Made by a program: the position numbers and the translations under genes. The notes beneath the pieces were generated by a model. The model searched no databases and was not told where the DNA came from. It saw only the letters and a list, made by a program, of their open reading frames with translations. DNA of 12,329 nucleotides. It comes from Planctomycetota bacterium (GTDB taxonomy: Bacteria; Planctomycetota; PUPC01; JACPCR01). Below, piece after piece: positions 1-6,541 of this stretch. The number at the start of each line of letters is the position of its first letter. Within the stretch, counting starts at the first letter, position 1. The DNA lies in the NCBI GenBank assembly GCA_030740295.1, contig JASLXP010000846.1, forward strand, positions 1-12,329, read 5' to 3'.

Positions 1-13
1 TGCAGTGGTTGCT

Positions 14-55
14 GATTCCCAATCCCAGATCCCGGATCCTTGATTCCTCATTCCC
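14..55. repeat. Degenerate 7-bp tandem repeat upstream of leuB
   Basis: Six consecutive 7-bp units can be read from position 14 (GATTCCC, then AATCCCA, then GATCCCG and three more variants), ending in CATTCCC at 49-55. Each unit has the form (R/C)ATYCCN with a few changes, so the period of 7 is kept while the letters drift. It lies in the non-coding stretch before leuB. Two other loci in the window (3903-4013 and 8886-8906) also have 7-bp periodicity with related units, which suggests one family of intergenic repeats. No function can be read from it. Confidence 0.55.
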
Positions 56-124
56 CCAATTGCGATTCCGGAATTCATCACCAAACTAGCCGCTCCAATT
101 CAGGCATCACAGATCACCACCAGC

Positions 125-128
125 GGAG
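125..128 (+). promoter_or_regulatory. Ribosome binding site of leuB
   Basis: GGAG lies 9 bases before the ATG at 138 and supports that start. No convincing -35/-10 pair was found in the 137 bases upstream, so leuB may be transcribed from further left. Confidence 0.6.
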
Positions 129-137
129 CGCAGCATC

Positions 138-1199
138 ATGAGCTATAAGATCGGTATCATGCCCGGCGATGGCACGGGCCCGGAAGTCACGGTAGAGGCT
201 GTAAAAGTCCTCGACGCGATTGCGGAAAAGAACGGCTTCGCGCTCGAAAAAGTAGAATTTGATTTCGGTGGTGACCGTTATCTGAGCACGGGGGAAGTCC
301 TGCCGGATTCGGCCATCGATGATTTCCGCAAGCTCGATGCGATCCTCCTTGGCGCCATCGGCCATCCGGACGTCAAGCCTGGTATTCTCGAGCAGGGCCT
401 CCTGCTGCGTACCCGTTTCGAACTGCGCCAGTACATCAACCTGCGGCCGGTTAAGCTCTACCCGGGCGTTCCAACGCCACTCGACGGCAAAGGGCCGGAA
501 GATATTGACTTTGTCATCGTCCGTGAAAACAACGAGGGCCTCTACTGCGGTGCCGGCGGCTTCATGCACAAACATACTGAAGAGGAAGTCGCGACCCAGC
601 TCCTGATTAACACTCGCGCCGGTGTCGAACGCTGCATCCGTTGGGCCTTTGAGTACACCCGCAAATACGGCAAACAGGATCCCAAGATGTTGACACTGGT
701 TGCCAAGACCAACGTGCTCACCTTCGCGCACGATCTTTGGGAAAGGGCCTTCCACGAAGTGGGTGAGGCAGATTATCCGGAGATCAAACGGGATTACGCA
801 CACGTCGATGCCACTTGCATGTGGATGGTCAAGAACCCCGAGTACTTCGACATAATCGTCACCACCAACATGTTCGGCGACATCATCACTGACCTCGGTG
901 CGATGGTGCAGGGAGGGATGGGTATCGCTGCCGGAGGCAATATCAATCCGGAAGGGGTCTCCATGTTTGAGCCGATTGGCGGAAGCGCTCCGAAGTACAC
1001 CGGGCAGGGAGTCATCAATCCACTCGCCGCCATCTGCTCCATGGGCATGATGCTCCAGACCCTTGGTGAAGATGGGGCCGCGGATCAGGTTGAAGAAGCC
1101 GTGAAGGTGGTCACCGGCACCAAACTCAAAGGCATGGGCGCGGGCCGCATGGGTTACTCCACTTCTGAAGTGGGCGACCTTGTTGTCGAGGCCCTCTGA
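138..1199 (+). CDS. leuB: 3-isopropylmalate dehydrogenase
   Basis: This 353-residue enzyme should oxidise and decarboxylate (2R,3S)-3-isopropylmalate to 2-oxoisocaproate with NAD+, the third step of leucine synthesis, in the cytoplasm. The length fits the isocitrate/isopropylmalate dehydrogenase family. Visible landmarks are the N-terminal GDGTGPEV motif (residues 10-17) and substrate arginines at R93, R103 and R129. The catalytic Tyr136 and Lys190 and the metal aspartates D224, D248 and D252 are present, as is the GGSAP nucleotide-loop motif near residue 291. The LEQGLLL segment before R93 matches isopropylmalate enzymes rather than isocitrate or tartrate dehydrogenases, but substrate choice in this family is hard to fix from sequence alone. 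The ATG at 138 has GGAG 9 bases upstream. argJ follows after 25 bp, so the two are probably co-transcribed. No leuA, leuC or leuD is in the window. Confidence 0.9.
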   Translation: MSYKIGIMPGDGTGPEVTVEAVKVLDAIAEKNGFALEKVEFDFGGDRYLSTGEVLPDSAIDDFRKLDAILLGAIGHPDVKPGILEQGLLLRTRFELRQYINLRPVKLYPGVPTPLDGKGPEDIDFVIVRENNEGLYCGAGGFMHKHTEEEVATQLLINTRAGVERCIRWAFEYTRKYGKQDPKMLTLVAKTNVLTFAHDLWERAFHEVGEADYPEIKRDYAHVDATCMWMVKNPEYFDIIVTTNMFGDIITDLGAMVQGGMGIAAGGNINPEGVSMFEPIGGSAPKYTGQGVINPLAAICSMGMMLQTLGEDGAADQVEEAVKVVTGTKLKGMGAGRMGYSTSEVGDLVVEAL

Positions 1200-1224
1200 A
1201 CCTGCGCACCGATTCGGAGCTCTC

Positions 1225-2454
1225 ATGGCCAAGTCATCACCGGCAGTAAAGCAAATCAAAGGCGGCATTCTTGCCGCATCAGGATTTCGTGGAGCGGGTC
1301 TTGCCTGCGGAATCAAATCTGAGAAGGGACGAAAAGACCTTGCGCTGCTCGTGCCCGATGCCCCCGCAGTTGCCGCGGCTACTTTCACACAGAACAAGGT
1401 TCGTGCTGCTTCCGTTCTGTGGGACGCGGCTGTCCTGAAGAAACGTTCGCATGTCCGCGCAGTCGTGGTGAACAGCGGCAACGCCAACGCATGCACAGGC
1501 GAACGAGGGGAGCGTGATACCCGGACCATGGCCTGCACCGTGGCCGATGCAATCGGCTGTGAAACCGATGAGGTTTTGGTCTCGTCGACAGGAATCATCG
1601 GCGAGTTCTTACCTATCGAGAAAATCACCAAAGGGATCGGTAAGGCTCACAAGGCGCTTTCAGACAAAACCCCGGCCGACGGCAGGTTCGCCGATGCCAT
1701 CCAGACGACGGATACGATGCGGAAGGATTTCGCGGTTCGCGTCGAGCAGGATGGAGGCAGCTTCGTGATCGGTGGCTGCGCAAAAGGCGCAGGCATGATC
1801 GGGCCGAATATGGCGACCATGCTGTGTTACATCACCACCGACGCCGGCGTCGAAGTAAAGGCCTTGCGCCGCATGCTCAAGCAGTCGGTGAACGTCTCCT
1901 TCAATTGCATCTCTGTCGACGGGCACAACAGCACCAACGATACGGTCCTTCTGCTCTCCAGCGGGGCATCCGGTTACCAGGTGAATACGCCTGAGCGAGT
2001 GAAAGTTTTCAGAGACGCGCTCGACCGCGTGGCCATCGGGCTCGCCAAGTCCATCGTCCGCGACGGGGAAGGTGCAACCAAGCTGGTGCAGATTGATGTG
2101 ACCGGAGCGAAGACCAAAACCGATGCGAAACTGGTGGCGCATGCTATATCTCGGTCACCGCTGAACCTGACAGCGGTGCACGGTGGAGACCCCAACTGGG
2201 GCAGGTTCGTTTCGAGTGCCGGTTATTCCGGTGCCGCCATGAAAGCTGAGAGGACCACCTTGTTCATCAACGGCAAGCTCACTTTTGACCACGGCATGCC
2301 CGCAGGCACCCCGGCAGAAGAGCTGGCAGCAGAGATGCAGAAAGACGAAATCATTCTTCACATCGATATGGGGCTCGGATCGGGAAAGGTGACCTACTGG
2401 TGCTGTGACCTGACCCGGGGCTACATCACGATTAACGCAGACTATCACACCTGA
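1225..2454 (+). CDS. argJ: Arginine biosynthesis bifunctional protein ArgJ
   Basis: ArgJ (409 residues from this start) transfers the acetyl group of N-acetylornithine to glutamate, recycling acetate through the arginine pathway; some members also use acetyl-CoA. The family is made as a precursor that cuts itself before a catalytic threonine. Here that site is MATML with the nucleophile at Thr198, preceded by KGAGMIGPN. Other family marks are VNSGNANACTG, STGIIGEFLP, HGGDPNWGR, and the C-terminal CDLT...INADYHT. Whether it is mono- or bifunctional cannot be told. An in-frame TTG at 1180 would add 15 residues overlapping leuB, but the ATG at 1225 has GGAG (1216-1219) upstream and gives the usual ArgJ N-terminus. 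The stop shares one base with the next gene's start (TGATG, 2452-2456), which implies translational coupling. Confidence 0.93.
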   Translation: MAKSSPAVKQIKGGILAASGFRGAGLACGIKSEKGRKDLALLVPDAPAVAAATFTQNKVRAASVLWDAAVLKKRSHVRAVVVNSGNANACTGERGERDTRTMACTVADAIGCETDEVLVSSTGIIGEFLPIEKITKGIGKAHKALSDKTPADGRFADAIQTTDTMRKDFAVRVEQDGGSFVIGGCAKGAGMIGPNMATMLCYITTDAGVEVKALRRMLKQSVNVSFNCISVDGHNSTNDTVLLLSSGASGYQVNTPERVKVFRDALDRVAIGLAKSIVRDGEGATKLVQIDVTGAKTKTDAKLVAHAISRSPLNLTAVHGGDPNWGRFVSSAGYSGAAMKAERTTLFINGKLTFDHGMPAGTPAEELAAEMQKDEIILHIDMGLGSGKVTYWCCDLTRGYITINADYHT

Positions 2455-2456
2455 TG
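2452..2456 (+). promoter_or_regulatory. argJ stop / Clp-like gene start overlap (TGATG)
   Basis: The TGA of argJ (2452-2454) shares its A with the ATG of the downstream gene (2454-2456). No Shine-Dalgarno sequence precedes this ATG, so translation of the second gene probably depends on ribosomes finishing argJ. This links the amounts of the two proteins. Confidence 0.7.
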
Positions 2457-3947
2457 TTCGATCGAATGACTGACCGCGCATGTATCTGCCTGGAGCATGC
2501 AAGGCAAGAAGCGGAACGGCGGAATCACCCAGAGGCATGCGTCACGCATCTGTTGCTGGGCATGCTGAAGGAATCCCGCGGCCTTGCCTGCAGCATTCTT
2601 CGCGGCGCAAAAGTCGACCTCGAAGTACTGCGTGATCGGATCGAGAACGGTCTGGCCGATTCGCAGGATTCAAACGGCCGCCCAGAGATCTCTTCGGCTT
2701 TGAAGGTTGTCCTGGAACTGGCACAGGAAGAGGCCGCGCTGATGGGGCAGACCTACGTGGGCACAGAGCACCTGCTTCTCGGCCTCCTCAGAAATTCAGA
2801 TTGCCACCTCGCCGTCATACTCAACGAGTTTGGCCTGAGCCTCGAGACCGCCCGCGAGAATCTGTTCGCCTGGGGTGAAGTTGGTGATGCCGCATCCACT
2901 GAGTCTCCGGTTCGTGTTAACGAACCATTCCCGGATGAAGACCTCCCTGATTCTGATTCCATGTTAGAGAATTCGATGGAGAGCACGCTGTTGCCTCCTT
3001 TTTTCTGGCAGCATGCAACGGAGCGAACCCGTAAATGCCTCCTCAACGCGAATGAATCAGCCGCCAGGATGAATCACCAGATCATTGAACCGGTTCACCT
3101 GTTTCTCGGCCTGCTGCAGGATGAAAGCGGGGTGGCCTGTTCAGTGCTCAAAAAGCTCGGCCTGGTTTTCGATGAGGCCCGTGCGGATCTCTCTAACAGC
3201 CTGCCGATGGGCGAAGATATCGACGAAGGAACGATCACTTTTTCCGAGGAGTCAATCGAGGTCCTCGAACAGGCCGCGCAGGAAGCTCGTTCCATGGAAC
3301 ATGACTACCTCGGCACTGAGCACCTGGTGCTTGGTATCATGACCTCTGAAGAGAGCGTGACTCAAAACATCCTGCAGGCATACGGCCTCGATTACGAAGT
3401 GGTGCGTCATGAAATCCTGAAGGTGCTTGGCCTGGATATTGATTCCATGTTCCCGGAGGGTGAGGACTTTGACCCTGATATCCCCGGTATGGAAGACCTG
3501 CCGCCCGCACCGGGCTCATCGTCGCCTTTCGACGAAGATGAAACGACCACTGGCGGAGCAAAGGTGAAAACAGTCTACGAAGAAGAAGCGGCGAACATTC
3601 TCAGCCGCATCCAAAACATGGAGGAGCTTAAGCAGGACGCGATCAATGAAGAAAAGTTCGAACTGGCCGGACACCTGCGCGACCAGGTTTTCGATCTCAC
3701 CCGCCAGGTCGAAGAAGCCATCAAGGGCAGCCACACCGTCACTTACACCTACGACGATGAAACACTGGAAGCAATCTGGGACCTCTTCGACCAATACGCC
3801 GCGCTACAGCGCGAGGGCAGCGAACGCAATGAAATCCTGGAATGGCTGAAGACGCAGTTCTTCAAGCTCCCCAATTACGCCATCCCACAGCGGCCGAAGA
3901 GGCGGAAAGATGTGGATGGTGAGCGGAAAGATGTGAATGGTGAATAG
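2454..3947 (+). CDS. Stand-alone double Clp N-domain protein with UVR motif
   Basis: This 497-residue protein carries two copies of the ClpC-type N-terminal (Clp R) domain, at about residues 1-143 and 184-328. Each copy is built of two half-repeats, and the second halves keep the GTEH(L/I)xLG signature (103-110 and 287-294). An acidic linker follows (about 335-365), then a UVR motif at about 387-424 (core EEKFELAGHLRDQVFDL), a short conserved-looking region (428-480), and a repeat-encoded basic tail. There is no Walker A or B motif and no AAA+ module, so it cannot unfold proteins by itself. In ClpC the N-domain binds substrates and adaptors, and UVR motifs occur in the ClpC middle domain and in McsA. 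An adaptor or phosphoarginine-reader role is inferred. It is translationally coupled to argJ. No zinc-finger cysteine pairs of the McsA type are seen. Confidence 0.85.
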   Translation: MFDRMTDRACICLEHARQEAERRNHPEACVTHLLLGMLKESRGLACSILRGAKVDLEVLRDRIENGLADSQDSNGRPEISSALKVVLELAQEEAALMGQTYVGTEHLLLGLLRNSDCHLAVILNEFGLSLETARENLFAWGEVGDAASTESPVRVNEPFPDEDLPDSDSMLENSMESTLLPPFFWQHATERTRKCLLNANESAARMNHQIIEPVHLFLGLLQDESGVACSVLKKLGLVFDEARADLSNSLPMGEDIDEGTITFSEESIEVLEQAAQEARSMEHDYLGTEHLVLGIMTSEESVTQNILQAYGLDYEVVRHEILKVLGLDIDSMFPEGEDFDPDIPGMEDLPPAPGSSSPFDEDETTTGGAKVKTVYEEEAANILSRIQNMEELKQDAINEEKFELAGHLRDQVFDLTRQVEEAIKGSHTVTYTYDDETLEAIWDLFDQYAALQREGSERNEILEWLKTQFFKLPNYAIPQRPKRRKDVDGERKDVNGE

Positions 3948-3983
3948 TGAATGGTAGTGGAAAGATGTGAATGGTGAATAGTG
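3903..3983 (+). repeat. 21-bp direct repeats across the 3' end of the Clp-like gene
   Basis: Three near-identical copies of a 21-bp unit with core GGAAAGATGTGAATGGTGA start at 3903, 3924 and 3958. The first two are perfectly in tandem; the third follows a 13-bp partial copy. The reading frame of the Clp-like gene enters the first two copies and stops at TAG (3945-3947). Its last 14 residues are therefore two copies of RKDV(D/N)GE. Twenty-one is three times seven, in line with the heptad repeats elsewhere in the window. Confidence 0.8.
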
Positions 3984-4013
3984 CTTCGTGACAATTCACC
4001 ATTCACCATTCAC
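3967..4013. repeat. Inverted repeat / hairpin between the Clp-like gene and the amidotransferase gene
   Basis: GTGAATGGTGAAT at 3967-3979 is the exact reverse complement of ATTCACCATTCAC at 3994-4006 (and again at 4001-4013, because the right arm is a 7-bp tandem of ATTCACC). This gives a 13-bp stem with a 14-base loop. There is no T-run after it, so it is not a standard intrinsic terminator. It could still form an RNA hairpin that separates the leuB-argJ transcript from the next gene. Confidence 0.7.
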
Positions 4014-4032
4014 TTCCCCACCTCCCAATCTC

Positions 4033-4746
4033 ATGCCCCCTGCCATAGGCATAAATTGCGATTTCATAGACAGGAACGGTACACCACAGGCTGTCCTGCA
4101 TGAGGTCTACTTCAGGGCTGTCGAGGAAGCTGGCGGGTTGCCGGTGCTCATCCCATCCCTGACGGACCTTGAACTGATCGATGGCTTGCTGAGCAGGCTA
4201 CAGGGGATCGTTTTTACGGGCGGCGACGACCCGCATCCAAGCCGATTCGGTCAGGAGATGGGGCCTGTATACAACCCGCTCCATCCGGCCAGAGAGGAAT
4301 TTGATTTTGCCTTCGCGAAGGCTGCTCTCGCCACCAAGATCCCCATACTCGGCATCTGCTACGGCGCGCAGTTGATCAACATCGTATTGGGCGGTGACAT
4401 CATCCAGGACATCCCAACAGAACTGGCCGATTCAAACTGTCACCAGCGCCTCGATCACGACATCCGGATTACCTCCGACTCACTCTCATTTGATATCTGG
4501 CAAAGCGAAACCATCTCCGCTTACAGCTCTCACCACCAGGCAATTGGTAAACTGGGAGAGGGCCTGCGGATTACGGGGCACGCGCTGGACGAGGTCGTCG
4601 AGATCGTGGAGGGAAGATCCAGCCGTTTTCTGCTGGCCGTGCAGTTTCACCCGGAACGAAGCGATGAAGACGTCAGAGTTCCCCTGTTCAAGAATTTCGT
4701 GGCCGCATCGTGCGAGTATGCAGAAACGCAGGAAATGTCAGGATAA
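4033..4746 (+). CDS. Gamma-glutamyl-GABA hydrolase family protein (class I glutamine amidotransferase fold, peptidase C26)
   Basis: The 237-residue product has the class I glutamine amidotransferase fold of the PuuD/peptidase C26 group, which hydrolyses gamma-glutamyl bonds such as in gamma-glutamyl-GABA, probably in the cytoplasm. The catalytic triad is visible: nucleophile Cys109 in GICYGAQ, His206 and Glu208 in QFHPE. The family's FTGGDDPHPSRFG segment precedes it and SSHHQ follows it. The usual residue after the nucleophile is Arg (GICRGxQ); here it is Tyr. The true substrate is unknown and no putrescine genes are nearby. An in-frame GTG at 3988 would add 15 residues translated from the ATTCACC repeat, so the ATG at 4033 was preferred. 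Neither start has a clear Shine-Dalgarno sequence. Confidence 0.85.
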   Translation: MPPAIGINCDFIDRNGTPQAVLHEVYFRAVEEAGGLPVLIPSLTDLELIDGLLSRLQGIVFTGGDDPHPSRFGQEMGPVYNPLHPAREEFDFAFAKAALATKIPILGICYGAQLINIVLGGDIIQDIPTELADSNCHQRLDHDIRITSDSLSFDIWQSETISAYSSHHQAIGKLGEGLRITGHALDEVVEIVEGRSSRFLLAVQFHPERSDEDVRVPLFKNFVAASCEYAETQEMSG

Positions 4747-4809
4747 TCCAATCCGGAAGAATTCTTGCCAAAAATAAAACTTCAACGGTTAACTGTGTAC
4801 AACTCACCC

Positions 4810-6537
4810 ATGAGTTTCAGCTTCCTGCTCTTGACCGCTCTTGCGGCCGACCCGATTTTCGACCTGAAGAGGATTCAGTCTGATCCGCTCGATGCAAAGA
4901 CCATTAAACCGCCGGTTGCGAAAGATGGTCTGGTTGTTGAGCACGTCGAGTACACAAGCCAGTTGCATGAAGGGCGGCCTGTTCGGGTGAAAGGAATCCT
5001 GGCGTACCCGAAGGGCGCGAAGAAGAGGCCAGCGGTCTTCTTCAGCATGCCGGGGATGGCGCCGGCCAGCGAATACTGGTCATCAGTGTTCGCAAAAAAA
5101 GGCTATGTCGGAATGACCGTAACGCTGCCGAGCGGACGGCTCCCCGAGGTAATGGTCGACGGGCGCAAGCTGCAGGATCAGAACCTGACCAACTTTGCCA
5201 TCGCCCAGATGAGGGGCATTACGCTGCTCAGCAAGAGACCGGAAGTCGATCCCGATAGGATCGGAATCGGAGGGAGTTCGTATGGTGGCTTCACGGCCAC
5301 GCTGATCGCCGGAGCAGATCCGCGCATCAAGGCCGGCATGAGTTTTTTTGCCGGCGGGAATCACCATCTCGGCTCGAACCTTCCCCAGTTTCTGAGACAG
5401 AAGAATCTCGAAGACGCAGAACTCTGGCAGACAACTATCGACCCGGCCTGGCGATTGAAAAAGCGAAAAGTTCCGTTCCTCTGGGCCGTTGCCGCGAACG
5501 ATCACTGGTTTCATTTCCCTGCTGTCGTTCAGACTTACAGAGATTCGATCGGAGAGAAGACCCTGGCCATCGCCCCGCACTGGGCTCACGCGTTCGATGA
5601 ATACATGGACCGGCAGCTTCTGGACTGGTTCGAGATTTACCTTGCGCGGAAAGAAGACAAAGTCGGTCCGAAACCAATCCTGCCTTATCTCAAAGCGGGG
5701 CCGATGAAGGTGGAGAAGAAGGAAGGGAAGCTGGTGGCGCTCTGGAGCTGGAGCGGCGGGAGAAAAGCAGGCCGAGCCGCGCTTGTCGTAAGCTACGGAC
5801 ACAACAGGCCATGGCACGGCTGGGTTCATCGTCTGCATTCGGTTTTCCCTGCCAGGATTTCAGGAAGTACTGCAAGCGCAGAGATTCCTGTGCCCGAGAC
5901 GGGCCTGCCGGCCGTGGTCTATGGCAACGTGTTCGATACCGAAGGCATGACGACATCCACGGATCCCATTGCCATCGAGCCATCGAATCTCGGCGTCCAA
6001 ACGATAACCGGTAAGCCTGCACTGAACGGATACCCGCTCGGCGCTTTTTCCGAACAAGACTGGACTCATCTCGTCCGTACAGGAATCTCATTCGGAAAAC
6101 CTGACAAAGATGTGCACCACTCCGCCCCTCAGAGCATTCTCATGAAGCCGGCAGCGAAAGGCCGGCATCGGGCAGCGAAGATGAAATTGCTGAACGTCCC
6201 CGATCACGATCACCATCTCACTCTTTGGCTGCGCTCGGATGGGCCTGCGGAAGTACAGATTGAAGTCATCGCCTCGCCTCCCGCTCATTGGGGCAAGCCT
6301 GTTGTCGATGCCATTCGGAAGAGCCTGAACAACAACGCGCGGCCGGCACCGGCCAAAGACAGAATCCCCCGCTTCAAAATGACCGCGTCCTGCAACAACA
6401 ACTGGCAGCAGTTTCAATTGAAATGTCCCGACACGGGAACCCCCATCGAGGGATACACTCTGATGGTGCAGCAGTCACCGGAGACTCGTGCAAATTATTG
6501 GATAGATGATGTTGCTTTCCGGCCCATCTGGAAATGA
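4810..6537 (+). CDS. Secreted alpha/beta hydrolase, acetyl-xylan-esterase/dienelactone-hydrolase-like
   Basis: From the ATG at 4810 this is a 575-residue protein that starts with a short hydrophobic stretch and an ALA-ADP site, which looks like a signal peptide. An alpha/beta hydrolase domain spans about residues 40-295. The nucleophile Ser157 sits in GGSSYGG, with a likely acid Asp231 (AANDHW) and a likely base His260 (HWAHAF). The segment DPDRIGIGGSSYGGFTATL resembles esterase and prolyl-oligopeptidase-like families, so an esterase acting on a carbohydrate or small ester is the best guess. The second half (about 300-575) is not recognised; its end (YWIDDVAF) resembles beta-sandwich carbohydrate-binding modules. 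An alternative TTG at 4765, with GGAAGA 4 bases upstream, adds 15 residues containing K, K and R and would give a better charged signal-peptide N-region, so the start is uncertain. The cyclophilin gene begins 4 bp after the stop. Confidence 0.75.
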   Translation: MSFSFLLLTALAADPIFDLKRIQSDPLDAKTIKPPVAKDGLVVEHVEYTSQLHEGRPVRVKGILAYPKGAKKRPAVFFSMPGMAPASEYWSSVFAKKGYVGMTVTLPSGRLPEVMVDGRKLQDQNLTNFAIAQMRGITLLSKRPEVDPDRIGIGGSSYGGFTATLIAGADPRIKAGMSFFAGGNHHLGSNLPQFLRQKNLEDAELWQTTIDPAWRLKKRKVPFLWAVAANDHWFHFPAVVQTYRDSIGEKTLAIAPHWAHAFDEYMDRQLLDWFEIYLARKEDKVGPKPILPYLKAGPMKVEKKEGKLVALWSWSGGRKAGRAALVVSYGHNRPWHGWVHRLHSVFPARISGSTASAEIPVPETGLPAVVYGNVFDTEGMTTSTDPIAIEPSNLGVQTITGKPALNGYPLGAFSEQDWTHLVRTGISFGKPDKDVHHSAPQSILMKPAAKGRHRAAKMKLLNVPDHDHHLTLWLRSDGPAEVQIEVIASPPAHWGKPVVDAIRKSLNNNARPAPAKDRIPRFKMTASCNNNWQQFQLKCPDTGTPIEGYTLMVQQSPETRANYWIDDVAFRPIWK

Positions 6538-6541
6538 GAAC

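Noticed and set aside
138..1199. Isocitrate or tartrate dehydrogenase instead of LeuB
   Set aside because: The LEQGLLL-RTR segment and the 353-residue length fit 3-isopropylmalate dehydrogenase better, though related substrates cannot be fully excluded.
114..1631. 505-codon open frame on the minus strand opposite leuB and argJ
   Set aside because: It lies antisense to two well-supported enzymes and its translation resembles no family I know; long antisense frames arise easily opposite GC-rich genes.
2454..3947. Annotation as the ClpC ATPase
   Set aside because: The sequence has Clp N-domains and a UVR motif but no Walker A/B or AAA+ region, and the frame ends normally without a downstream continuation.
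3903..4013. Possible CRISPR array
   Set aside because: Only three imperfect 21-bp units, two of them directly adjacent with no spacer, part of the unit is coding, and no cas gene is present.
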